Shown here: positions 7,052 to 14,927 of the stretch, in pieces
Layout of the letters: each line of letters begins with the position of its first letter
Position numbering within the stretch: position 1 is the stretch's first letter
NCBI GenBank assembly: GCA_046756945.1
Contig: JBHHXI010000023.1
Location: 1-27,548, forward strand
DNA: 27,548 nucleotides
Reading direction: 5' to 3'
Origin: JACZQZ01 sp046756945
Lineage (GTDB): Bacteria; Pseudomonadota; Alphaproteobacteria; Rhodospirillales; 2-02-FULL-58-16
The notes under the pieces: model-generated
Databases searched by the model: none
What the model saw: the letters and a program-made list of their open reading frames with translations, nothing else
What the model was told of the DNA's origin: nothing
Translations under genes and position numbers: made by a program

Positions 7052-7846
7052 ATGAAACGCTTTTTCCCGGTGCCGATATCGGCGTGCGGCGCAATTATGT
7101 TGACCGTCGCCGGCGCGATCCTCGGCAGTTCGATCAGCCTGTTCCCTCTGCCGGCCGCGGCCGAGGACGCTCGTCCGACGAGTCCGATCAGTATTCCGAC
7201 CAATATCTGGGCCATAGGCCGTGGCGGGCAGCTTTACGACAAGTGGTGGGCGGTGATCGAGGCGGATCCCCCGAAAGGGACTCATCCGTCCTATCCCAAG
7301 GCGGGCAAGAAAAAGGGAACCACCACCTGGCGCTGCAAGGAGTGCCATGGCTGGGATTACAAGGGCAAGGACGGCGCCTATGCCAAAGGATCCCATTTCA
7401 CCGGCATCAAGGGGGTCCGTGGGATGGCGGGCATCGATCCCGAAACGATCCATGAAATCATGATGGACAAAACCCACCGCTATACGGAAGCCATGATGCC
7501 GCACAGCGCCATGAGAAAACTGGCCCTTTTCGTGAGCCTGGGCCAGATCGACATGGACCGCTATATTGATCGCGCCACCAAGAAGGCGAACGGCGACCCC
7601 CGGCGCGGAGCGCAGTTCTTCCAGACCATCTGCGCCAACTGTCACGGTTTTGACGGCAAGGAAATGAACTTCAAGGACCCGCCGAAAGTCGAGTACGTGG
7701 GCACCGTGGCACGGAAAAATCCGTGGGAAGCCCTGCACAAGATCCGCTTCGGCCAACCCGGCGTCGGCATGGTGTCCTTGAGTGTGCTGAAGATCCAGGA
7801 GCAGGTGGATATCCTGGCCTATATCCAGACGCTGCCGGCCAAGTGA
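7052..7846 (+). CDS. Periplasmic diheme cytochrome c (paralogue 2)
   Basis: A 264-residue exported protein. ATG at 7052 follows AGGAGAAGAAAG, which decides the start over the longer frame from 6959. The signal peptide runs to about PLPAAA at 37. Haem motifs are CKECH at 95-99 and CANCH at 194-198. It shares with the first diheme protein the blocks GGQLYDKWWAVIE, WRCKECHGWDYKGKDGAYAK, TGIKGVRGMAG, IDMDRYIDRATKKANGD and NPWEALHKIRFGQPG, so the two arose by duplication. The linker between the haem domains and the region after the second haem differ most (PPKVEYVG here). It has its own FNR-type promoter and is followed by an outer-membrane barrel gene. That suggests a periplasmic carrier near the outer membrane or serving a different redox partner from paralogue 1. 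Function beyond electron transfer is not assigned. Confidence 0.9.
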   Translation: MKRFFPVPISACGAIMLTVAGAILGSSISLFPLPAAAEDARPTSPISIPTNIWAIGRGGQLYDKWWAVIEADPPKGTHPSYPKAGKKKGTTTWRCKECHGWDYKGKDGAYAKGSHFTGIKGVRGMAGIDPETIHEIMMDKTHRYTEAMMPHSAMRKLALFVSLGQIDMDRYIDRATKKANGDPRRGAQFFQTICANCHGFDGKEMNFKDPPKVEYVGTVARKNPWEALHKIRFGQPGVGMVSLSVLKIQEQVDILAYIQTLPAK

Positions 7847-7988
7847 CCGGCGGCCGGGGCGTCGGATAAACGGCCGCCCGCGCCGCCGTTTGTGAATACT
7901 ACGGGCTCCTGAGCCGGGACCAGGCCGGGTTCCGGCGCCGGCGCGGTGCGCGGGGGTGGCGGCCTGTAGCGACATGAGGAATTGTCGG

Positions 7989-9086
7989 ATGTCGAAAACA
8001 CTTGGTCCTGGGCCGGCGTTCGGGGCGTCCGTGGCCTTGGTGCTGGCGATTTCGGCGCCGGCCGGGGCCGGCGAAAAGGATACCTTCCCCAACATCTCCG
8101 GCGAAATCGTCATCGAGATCCAGAACGACTTGGCCTATGACTCCGATGACCCGACGGCCGAGTTCAACACGCTCTTCACCGCCACCGAGCCATCGGCCAC
8201 CATCCGGTTCACCGAGGAAATCTCCGTCTTCACGGGCCTCGTCCTGGAGCCGGTCAAGGCGCCGGCGGTGTCCGGCGACGACCAGGTCTTCGACAACCAG
8301 GGGCTGTTCGTCGAGGTCCTCACCCTCAACTACGACAGCGGGCGCTTTTCCCTTTTCGGCGGCAAGTTCGGCCCCAACTTCGGCATCGCCTGGGACGCGG
8401 CGCCGGGCATCTACGGGCGTGATCTGCCCGAGGGTTACGAGCTGGCCGAGCGCATAGGCTTTGGCGGGAGCGTGAACTTCGGGGACGACACCCTGGGCCG
8501 GCATACCCTGTCGGCGAGCACCTTTTTCCTCGACACCTCGGGGCTGGCCGAATCCGTCATCACCCGGCGCGACAAGCCCCGCCAGGCCGATGGCGGACCC
8601 GGCAACACGGGCGACCTTTCGTCGTTTGCCGTGGGGCTGGACGGCGGCGGGTTCAAGGCGCTGCCCGGTTTCCGCTATCACCTGTCCTATGTGCACCAGG
8701 GCAACGGCCTGGATACGGAGCAGGACGAGAAAGGCTTCGCCGTCGGCGCCGAATACGAACTCGGAATTACCGACGATATCGGTGCGCGGCCGCTTATCGA
8801 GTACGTGAACCAGACCGACGCCGACGGCGTCGACGACCAGGACCGCTTCTACCTGACCGGTGCGCTGGCCCTCACCTACGGGAACTGGAACCTGACCCTG
8901 GCCGGAACCCGCAAGGAGACCGAAGCCGCGGACGGCACCGAGACCAACGAGGAGCAGTTCCAGGTTTCCGCCGGGTACGCCTTCGATAACGGCATCGGCT
9001 TCGATCTCGGCTGGATGACGAACCGGAACGCCGGCGTCGATACCGACACGTTCGGTACGTGGCTCACCTACGCTTACGAGTTTTAG
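7989..9086 (+). CDS. Outer-membrane beta-barrel (porin-like) protein
   Basis: A 365-residue protein with a signal peptide (MSKTLGPGPAFGASVALVLA, cleavage near AGA at about 27) and then alternating hydrophobic and polar strands throughout, such as RFSLFGGKFGPNFGIAWD, FRYHLSYVHQGNG and NWNLTLAGTRKE. It ends in aromatic TYAYEF, and a terminal Phe is the classic signal for Bam-mediated insertion. Acidic loops (Asp/Glu-rich) fit a cation-facing or metal-tolerant barrel, but specificity cannot be read. ATG 7989 is preferred because TGAGGA lies about ten bases upstream; in-frame ATGs at 7956 and 7974 lack this. It follows the second diheme cytochrome by 142 bp and may be co-transcribed. No haem motif is present, so it is not a fused cytochrome-porin. 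Confidence 0.8.
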   Translation: MSKTLGPGPAFGASVALVLAISAPAGAGEKDTFPNISGEIVIEIQNDLAYDSDDPTAEFNTLFTATEPSATIRFTEEISVFTGLVLEPVKAPAVSGDDQVFDNQGLFVEVLTLNYDSGRFSLFGGKFGPNFGIAWDAAPGIYGRDLPEGYELAERIGFGGSVNFGDDTLGRHTLSASTFFLDTSGLAESVITRRDKPRQADGGPGNTGDLSSFAVGLDGGGFKALPGFRYHLSYVHQGNGLDTEQDEKGFAVGAEYELGITDDIGARPLIEYVNQTDADGVDDQDRFYLTGALALTYGNWNLTLAGTRKETEAADGTETNEEQFQVSAGYAFDNGIGFDLGWMTNRNAGVDTDTFGTWLTYAYEF

Positions 9087-9126
9087 GGCGCGCCGACACG
9101 GCCTTCCGCGTTGTGCCCCTGGCATG

Positions 9127-9140
9127 TTGATCACCGTCAA
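9127..9140 (+). promoter_or_regulatory. FNR/FixK-type site upstream of rquA
   Basis: TTGATCACCGTCAA fits the same TTGATnnnnGTCAA pattern as the sites at 3111 and 6927. It lies 192 bp before the chosen rquA start at 9332. The candidate -10 at the matching distance (TACGTC, 9163-9168) is weak. Confidence 0.6.
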
Positions 9141-9331
9141 GGCGGCCCGCGCGCAAGTGCGGTACGTCTACGCCAAACGCGTGTGTACCGTCGCCCATAA
9201 CCGACATGCGGGCAGGGCGCGGACCGGGCCATGCCCGCCGCAGGTGCCGCAATGGTGGTGACAGGCAGCTTGGCGGAATTCGAACCGAAGCGCGGCGCCG
9301 GTACGACGGGCGCCGCCTGATCCGTGGCGAA

Positions 9332-10090
9332 ATGGACGCGAGCGTCAACGTCATCGAAGCACCGGATGTGGAGCGGCAGCGCTCTCGCGACGGTGTTGCG
9401 CCCGCCCTGCGGCCGTCCGCGGCCCTGGCCCCGGTGATCCCGGACTATCTCATGGAGACCTACTACTGGGCCTATCTGAATCCGCGCAACGTCCGGCTTC
9501 TCGACCGGGAAATCGTGGTTTCGTGCATCCTGTGGGGCTACCACCGGCGTCTGCGGCGAGAGGCCTTCCGGGAACTGCGGCCGGGACAAACCGTGTTGCA
9601 GCCGGCCTGCGTCTACGGCGAATTTTCCCCCGAACTGGCCCGCCATCTCGGTCCCCGGGGAAGCCTGCACGTCATCGATGTCGCCCCCATTCAGGTGGCC
9701 GGGTGCCGGCGCAAGCTGCGGGGGCTGCCCCAGGCCCGTGTGCGGCTCGCCGATGCCGCCGCCCCGGGGGGCGGACCCTACGACGCGGTGTGCTGCTATT
9801 TCCTGCTGCACGAGCTTCCCGAGGACTACAAGCGCGCCGTCGTCGATGCGCTGTTGATGAGCGTCGCCCCCGGTGGCGCGGTGGTATTCATGGATTACCA
9901 CAGGCCGCATTGGGCCCATCCCCTGAAAGGGGTGATGAGCCTCGTGTTCGACACCCTGGAGCCGTACGCGAAAAGCCTCTGGCGCCATGAAATCGCCGAA
10001 TTTTCCGGCGCCGCCGACGGGTTCACATGGCGCAAGGAGACCTATTTCGGCGGCCTCTACCAGAAGACGGTCGCCCGCCGTCCGGAGTGA
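9332..10090 (+). CDS. rquA: RquA-type rhodoquinone biosynthesis protein
   Basis: A 252-residue protein of the RquA family, a methyltransferase-fold enzyme that makes rhodoquinone from ubiquinone. The evidence is recall of family features: the ETYYWAYLNPRNVRLLDRE block (42-60), ILWGYHRRL (66-74), VLQPACVYGEFSPELARHLG (88-107) in place of the normal glycine-rich SAM motif, IDVAPIQV (115-122), CCYFLLHELPEDYK (154-167), and VFMDYHRPHWAHPLKG (185-200) followed by FDTLEPYAKSLWR. Rhodoquinone is a low-potential quinone used in anoxic respiration, especially fumarate reduction. The start at ATG 9332 gives the family length; the frame is open to 9206 but that extension is Arg/Gly-rich and unlikely. 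RBS strength is poor. The upstream FNR-type site fits anaerobic induction and ties the gene to the neighbouring cytochrome units. A non-RquA class I methyltransferase is the alternative. Confidence 0.7.
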   Translation: MDASVNVIEAPDVERQRSRDGVAPALRPSAALAPVIPDYLMETYYWAYLNPRNVRLLDREIVVSCILWGYHRRLRREAFRELRPGQTVLQPACVYGEFSPELARHLGPRGSLHVIDVAPIQVAGCRRKLRGLPQARVRLADAAAPGGGPYDAVCCYFLLHELPEDYKRAVVDALLMSVAPGGAVVFMDYHRPHWAHPLKGVMSLVFDTLEPYAKSLWRHEIAEFSGAADGFTWRKETYFGGLYQKTVARRPE

Positions 10091-10177
10091 GCGCCATCAG
10101 GGCCCGGGTGACGGGTTCCGGGCCGGTCCGCGCCCCTCTATGATGACCGGTGGACATCGTGGAGTACGGTCCCGGCC

Positions 10178-11653
10178 ATGACCGACACCGTCTTGCTTTC
10201 CGTCGACGAAATGTCCCGCGCCGACGCCGCGGCCATCGCCGGCGGCGTGCCCGGCCTGGACCTCATGGAGAACGCCGGGGCCGCCGTCGCCGAAGAAATT
10301 CGCCGCCACTGGCAGGCGCGGCCGGTGGCGGTGCTCTGTGGCCCCGGCAACAACGGCGGCGACGGCTTCGTCGTGGCGCGCCTGCTGGCGGCGGCGGGGT
10401 GGCCGGTTACGGTTGCGCTGTTGGGGTCGCGGGACGCCCTGAAAGGCGACGCGGCGACCAACGCCGAGCGCTGGACGGGTGAGGTGGCGCCTCTGGACCG
10501 TGCCGTGCTCGATGGGTGCGGCCTCGTGGTCGACGCCTTGTTCGGCGCCGGGCTGGCGCGGCCCCTGGAGGGCGCGGCGCGGGCCGTGGTCGAGGCCATA
10601 GGCGAAAGGCGCCTCGACTGCGTGTCCGTGGACGTGCCCAGCGGCGTCCACGGCGACACCGGCCAGGTCCTGGGCGCGGCGCCCCAGGCCGCCGTTTGCG
10701 TCACCTTTTTCCGCCGCAAGCCCGGCCATCTGCTGCTGCCGGGCCGGACCCTGGCCGGCGACGTGGTGGTCGCCGACATCGGCATCCCGGACGCGGTCCT
10801 CGCCGACATCGGCGCCAGGACTTTCGTCAACGGACCCGGGCTTTGGCTGGCGCGCTATCCCTGGGCCGGCGCCGGCGCCAACAAGTACAGCCGTGGCCAC
10901 GCGGTGGTGGTGGGCGGTCCCGAAATGCCCGGCGCGGCGCGCCTTGCAGCCCTCGGGGCACGGCGAATCGGGGCCGGCCTGGTGACCATCGCCGCCCCGC
11001 CCGAGGCCTTTCCCGTCTTTGCCGCCGGCCCGCCGGGAACCCTGGTCAAGCCCATAGCCGACGACGCCGGATTCGCGGAGTTTCTCTCCGACCCGCGCAA
11101 GAAGGCCGTCCTCGTCGGACCGGGCGCCGGGGTCTCGGACGGTACCCGCCGCCGGGCGCTGGCGGCCCTGAAGGCGGAGAAGGCCTGCGTGCTGGACGCC
11201 GACGCCCTGACCGTCTTCCGGGACGATCCGGGGATACTGTTTTCCGCCATCGCCGGGCCCTGCCTGCTGACCCCCCACGAAGGGGAGTTCGCCCGCCTGT
11301 TCCCGCCCGATGGGGACAAGCTGACCCGCGCCCGCGACGCCGCCCGGCGGAGCGGCGCCGTGGTCCTGCTCAAGGGGCCCGACACGGTGATCGCCGCCGC
11401 CGACGGCCGCGCCGTCATCAATGCCGATGCCCCGCCCGAGCTGGCGACGGCGGGCTCGGGTGACGTGCTGGCCGGAGTAGCGCTTGGCCTGATGGTCCAG
11501 GGCATGGAGGTCTTCGACGCCGCGTGCGCCGCCGCCTGGATACACGGCGCCGCGGCGGCGGACTTCGGACCCGGACTGATCGCCGAGGACCTGCTGGACG
11601 TGCTGCCCGGCATCGTCGGGCGCCTCAAGGAAGATGGCCGCATGAAGGCTTGA
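10178..11653 (+). CDS. nnr: Bifunctional NAD(P)H-hydrate repair enzyme (epimerase + dehydratase)
   Basis: A 491-residue two-domain YjeF-type protein that repairs hydrated NAD(P)H. The N-terminal domain (about 1-215) is the NAD(P)HX epimerase, with LMENAG (29-34), GPGNNGGDG (55-63) and VDALFGAGL. The C-terminal ribokinase-like domain (about 225-491) is the ADP/ATP-dependent dehydratase, with LLTPHEGEFARLF, LLKGPDTVIA and the catalytic block ATAGSGDVLAG (GSGD 426-429). Both halves look complete and the fusion matches the usual bacterial arrangement and length. It is a soluble cytoplasmic housekeeping gene. It is followed 54 bp downstream by malonyl-CoA decarboxylase on the same strand. The upstream stretch has a GC-rich hairpin after rquA (about 10107-10130) without a T-run. 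Confidence 0.95.
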   Translation: MTDTVLLSVDEMSRADAAAIAGGVPGLDLMENAGAAVAEEIRRHWQARPVAVLCGPGNNGGDGFVVARLLAAAGWPVTVALLGSRDALKGDAATNAERWTGEVAPLDRAVLDGCGLVVDALFGAGLARPLEGAARAVVEAIGERRLDCVSVDVPSGVHGDTGQVLGAAPQAAVCVTFFRRKPGHLLLPGRTLAGDVVVADIGIPDAVLADIGARTFVNGPGLWLARYPWAGAGANKYSRGHAVVVGGPEMPGAARLAALGARRIGAGLVTIAAPPEAFPVFAAGPPGTLVKPIADDAGFAEFLSDPRKKAVLVGPGAGVSDGTRRRALAALKAEKACVLDADALTVFRDDPGILFSAIAGPCLLTPHEGEFARLFPPDGDKLTRARDAARRSGAVVLLKGPDTVIAAADGRAVINADAPPELATAGSGDVLAGVALGLMVQGMEVFDAACAAAWIHGAAAADFGPGLIAEDLLDVLPGIVGRLKEDGRMKA

Positions 11654-11707
11654 ATCGGCGGCGCCGGCGGTCAATCCTGGGACTGGCGACAAGGCACGGC
11701 AAAGACC

Positions 11708-13147
11708 ATGAAAAAGACCATGAACGAGCAATACACGACCAGCTTCCTCGACCGGACCCTGCGCAACCTGCGCAAGGCGTGGCAGGGGATCGCCGGCTCG
11801 GCCTATGACGCCACGGCCGCCAGCATGGCCCCGGACCTGCCCGACGTCGACGCCGATCGCCTGCGCGCGCAAATGCACGCCTGCCTGGAGACCCGGGGCG
11901 GCGAGGTTTCGGCGCGCGCCCGGGCGGCGGCCCTGGGGCGCGCCTACCTGGCCCTGGAGGCGATCGGGCGCGAACGGTTCCTGCGCATCCTGGCGGAGGA
12001 CTTCGACGTCGATTCCGGCAACGTCGACGCCGCCGTGGAAGCCCTGCGGCGGGCCGACGGCAAGGACGCACGGCGGGACGCCGAACAGGCCCTGCGCAGG
12101 GCCCTGGAGGCGCCCCGGGTACGGCTCCTGACCCAGTTCAACGCCCTTCCCGAAGGGATCAAGTTCCTGGTCGACATGCGCGCCGAGGTGCTTGAGTTGA
12201 TGCGCCACGAACCGGTGTTGCGGGCCCTGGAAGCCGATCTCAAGGCCCTGCTCACCACCTGGTTCGACGTGGATTTCCTCGATCTCAGGCGGATAACCTG
12301 GGATTCAGCCTCCGCCGCGCTGCTCGAGAGGCTGATCGGCTACGAGGCCGTGCACGCCATCGAAAGCTGGGACGACCTCAAGAACCGGCTCGATTCCGAC
12401 CGCCGCTGCTTCGCCTATTTCCATCCCCGCGTGCCCGATGAGCCGTTGATATTCGTCGAGGTGGCGCTGATCGACGGAATGGCGGACAGCATCCAGACCC
12501 TGTTGGACGAATCGGCGCCCCTGCAGGACCCGAAGACCGCCGATACCGCCATCTTCTACTCCATCTCCAACGCTCAAAAGGGGCTCGCCGGCATCAGCTT
12601 CGGCCATTTCCTGATCAAGCGGGTCGTCGACAGCCTGGCCGGCGAGTTCAAGGGCCTCAACACGTTTGCCACCCTGTCGCCGATTCCGGGGTTCCGGACG
12701 TGGCTGGACCAGGTGCTTTCCGAAGGCGAACCCAGATTGTTGCTGCCCTCGGAACGGAAGGCGCTGAAGGCCGCCCGCGCCCGGGGCCGGGGCGCCAAGG
12801 GCACCCTGAAGGCCCTGCTCTCCAGAGCCGACTGGCACGCCGACGAAACCACCTGCCAGGCCCTCAGGGCTCCGCTGATGCGGCTGTGCGCGCGCTATCT
12901 GGTCGAGGAGAAGCGCCCGGGCGGCGAGGTCGCCGACCCGGTGGCCCACTTCCACCTCAGCAACGGGGCCCGCATGGAGCGCCTGAACTGGTTGGGCGAC
13001 CGGTCGGCGAGGGGCCTGGAGCAATCGGCGGGAATGATGATCAACTACCTCTATAAGCAAAGCGAAATCGAGGAAAATCACGAGGACTACACGTCTTCGG
13101 GCCGGGTCGCCGCATCGTCGGCCATAAGACACCTGCTGAAGGGCTGA
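11708..13147 (+). CDS. Malonyl-CoA decarboxylase
   Basis: A 479-residue enzyme that decarboxylates malonyl-CoA to acetyl-CoA. The N-terminal half is the helical oligomerisation region (FLDRTLRNLRKAW, then FLVDMRAEVL and TTWFDVDFLDLRRITWDS). The C-terminal half is the acetyltransferase-like catalytic domain, with the family blocks CFAYFHPRVPDEPLIFVEVA, FYSISNAQKGLAGISFGHFL, FATLSPIPGFRTWL and HFHLSNGARMERLNWLGD (second His 416, the likely catalytic His). Length agrees with alphaproteobacterial members. ATG 11708 and ATG 11720 (MNEQYTTSF) are both possible; neither has a strong RBS. In many relatives this gene stands near a malonyl-CoA synthetase, which is not seen here, so the malonate source (uptake or turnover of malonyl-CoA) cannot be judged. 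Confidence 0.95.
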   Translation: MKKTMNEQYTTSFLDRTLRNLRKAWQGIAGSAYDATAASMAPDLPDVDADRLRAQMHACLETRGGEVSARARAAALGRAYLALEAIGRERFLRILAEDFDVDSGNVDAAVEALRRADGKDARRDAEQALRRALEAPRVRLLTQFNALPEGIKFLVDMRAEVLELMRHEPVLRALEADLKALLTTWFDVDFLDLRRITWDSASAALLERLIGYEAVHAIESWDDLKNRLDSDRRCFAYFHPRVPDEPLIFVEVALIDGMADSIQTLLDESAPLQDPKTADTAIFYSISNAQKGLAGISFGHFLIKRVVDSLAGEFKGLNTFATLSPIPGFRTWLDQVLSEGEPRLLLPSERKALKAARARGRGAKGTLKALLSRADWHADETTCQALRAPLMRLCARYLVEEKRPGGEVADPVAHFHLSNGARMERLNWLGDRSARGLEQSAGMMINYLYKQSEIEENHEDYTSSGRVAASSAIRHLLKG

Positions 13148-13222
13148 AGGGCTGACGGGCGAGGGGAAACGTGATGGCGAAGCGAAATATCCCGGTGGCC
13201 GGCGCCCACCAGGGGGACGCGA

Positions 13223-13250
13223 TTGACACGAGTCGCCAATCGTATAGAGT
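13223..13250 (+). promoter_or_regulatory. Promoter of tRNA-Leu
   Basis: A perfect TTGACA at 13223-13228 is separated by 16 bp from TAGAGT at 13245-13250 (TATAGA overlaps it at 13243). The GC-rich stretch GCGGCCCCGC after the -10 is typical of stringently controlled stable-RNA promoters. Confidence 0.6.
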
Positions 13251-13281
13251 CGCGGCCCCGCTGGGTAGGCCGGGGAAAACG

Positions 13282-13366
13282 GCGGGCGTGGTGGAACTGG
13301 TAGACACGCAGGTTTTAGGAACCTGTGACGCAAGTCGTGGGGGTTCAAGTCCCTCCGCCCGCACCA
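13282..13366 (+). tRNA. tRNA-Leu (anticodon UAG)
   Basis: An 85-nt class II tRNA with encoded CCA. The acceptor stem GCGGGCG (13282-13288) pairs with CGCCCGC (13356-13362). The anticodon arm CAGGT-TTTAGGA-ACCTG gives anticodon TAG. A variable arm (TGACGCAAGTCGT region) and the T-loop GTTCAAG are present. It reads CUA and probably other CUN leucine codons. It lies directly upstream of tig. Confidence 0.95.
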
Positions 13367-13446
13367 GATTCACATCCTTAGAGTGTTCGACCGCAGCGCA
13401 CGGTCGGCCGTTCCCAGAAATGATTCGGTAGGGAATAGCGGGCTTT

Positions 13447-14868
13447 ATGATTGGCACAGCCATGGACGTTACGGAAACCAAGGCCGAGGGGCTGAAGCGC
13501 GAGTTCAAGATCGCCGTTCCCGCCGCCGAGATCGAGGAACAGCTTGCCAGCCGCCTGAAAGAGTTGGCGAACACCCTGACGATTCCGGGGTTCCGTCCGG
13601 GCAAGGCGCCGGTTTCGCTGTTGCGCAAGAAGTACGGTTCCTCGGTCATGGGCGAGGTTTTGGAACAAACAGTCAATAACTCGTCGATGCAGATCATGTC
13701 GGAGCGCAGCCTGCGGCCGGCCATGCAGCCCAAGGTTGAAATCACGTCGTTCGAGGAAGGGACCGACCTGGAATACACCATGGCGGTGGAAGTTCTCCCG
13801 GACATCGAGCCCGTCGATTTCTCGACCATCCGCCTGGAAAGGCTGGTCGCCAAGGTGGACGAAGCGGACGTCGAAAAAGCGCTTGAACGCCTGTCCGGCG
13901 CCTACAAGTCCTCGGAGCCGGTCAGCGGCGGCGGCAAAAGCGCCAACGGGGACATCGTCGTCATCGATTTTACCGGCACGGTGGACGGCGAGGAGTTCCC
14001 GGGAGGAAAGGCCGACGGCTATTCCCTCGAACTGGGCTCGGGGAGCTTCGTTCCCGGGTTCGAGGAACAGCTGGTGGGCGTCGCCGCCGGCGACCACGTG
14101 GCGGTCAAGGTAACCTTTCCAGAACACTATGCGGCCGCCGAGCTTGCCGGCAAGGAGGCGGTGTTCGACGTGGAGGTGAAGGAGGTGCGCCACACCGCTC
14201 CGGCGTCCATCGACGACGAGCTGGCGAAGAAGGTCGGGCAGGAAAGCCTGAGCGCGCTGAAACACAACATCCGCGAGGAACACGAAGGCCAGATAAAGGA
14301 GCTGTCGCGCCTCAGGCTCAAGCGGGAATTGCTCGACGCCCTCGCCGAGGCCCATGACTTCAAGGTCCCCGAGGGCTTGCTGGAGCGCGAATTCGATACC
14401 ATCTGGAAACAGTTCGAGGCGCAGCGCGCGGCCGACCCGGATGCCCGCGACGAAGACGACGCGGGCAAGAACGAGGACGCGCACAAGGCCGATTTCCGCG
14501 CCATCGCCGAACGCCGGGTGCGGCTCGGCCTTGTCTTGTCCGAAGTCGGCCGCACCAACAATATCCACCTGAGCCAGGAGGAGATCAACCGGGCCCTGAT
14601 GACGCAAGTGCGCGGCAACCCCGGCCACGAACAGGCCGTCATCGACCATTACCGGAACACGCCCGAGGCGATGGAGGCCATCACGGCGCCCCTGTACGAG
14701 GATAAAGTGGTGGATTTCATGCTGGAAATGGCCACCATTACCGAAAAAGAGGCGTCGCTCGAGGACCTGATGCGGGACCCGGAAGACGAAACGGTGCCTG
14801 CCGCGCAAGCCGGGAAGACGTCCGCGTCCCGCAAGAAGGCGGCCAGGAAGGGCAAGAAGGGAACGTGA
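13447..14868 (+). CDS. tig: Trigger factor (ribosome-bound peptidyl-prolyl isomerase chaperone)
   Basis: A 473-residue chaperone that binds ribosomes near the exit tunnel and assists nascent chains. The ribosome-binding signature GFRPGKAP is at 48-55. The FKBP-like PPIase domain (about 160-245) contains GDIVVIDFTGTVDGEEF and SFVPGFEEQLVG. The C-terminal helical arms end in a Lys/Arg-rich tail (SRKKAARKGKKGT). Two starts compete: ATG 13447 has a slightly better purine stretch upstream, while ATG 13462 (MDVTETKAEGLKREF) gives the usual family N-terminus. The gene starts 80 bp after tRNA-Leu, a spacer that holds the small hairpin GACCG-CAGCGCA-CGGTC. It is followed by clpP, the typical alphaproteobacterial order. 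Confidence 0.96.
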   Translation: MIGTAMDVTETKAEGLKREFKIAVPAAEIEEQLASRLKELANTLTIPGFRPGKAPVSLLRKKYGSSVMGEVLEQTVNNSSMQIMSERSLRPAMQPKVEITSFEEGTDLEYTMAVEVLPDIEPVDFSTIRLERLVAKVDEADVEKALERLSGAYKSSEPVSGGGKSANGDIVVIDFTGTVDGEEFPGGKADGYSLELGSGSFVPGFEEQLVGVAAGDHVAVKVTFPEHYAAAELAGKEAVFDVEVKEVRHTAPASIDDELAKKVGQESLSALKHNIREEHEGQIKELSRLRLKRELLDALAEAHDFKVPEGLLEREFDTIWKQFEAQRAADPDARDEDDAGKNEDAHKADFRAIAERRVRLGLVLSEVGRTNNIHLSQEEINRALMTQVRGNPGHEQAVIDHYRNTPEAMEAITAPLYEDKVVDFMLEMATITEKEASLEDLMRDPEDETVPAAQAGKTSASRKKAARKGKKGT

Positions 14869-14927
14869 CCGCCGGCGGCGCCGCGGAGGCGCCGTTGGAA
14901 ACTCGTGAGAGATAGGAAGACCAGCCA

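Noticed and set aside
7868..7891. Terminator after the second diheme cytochrome
   Set aside because: AAACGGC and GCCGTTT can pair over a 10-nt loop, but the stem is only 7 bp and no T-run follows.
10097..12208. 703-codon minus-strand frame opposite nnr and malonyl-CoA decarboxylase
   Set aside because: It spans two well-supported genes on the other strand and has low-complexity composition; shadow frame.
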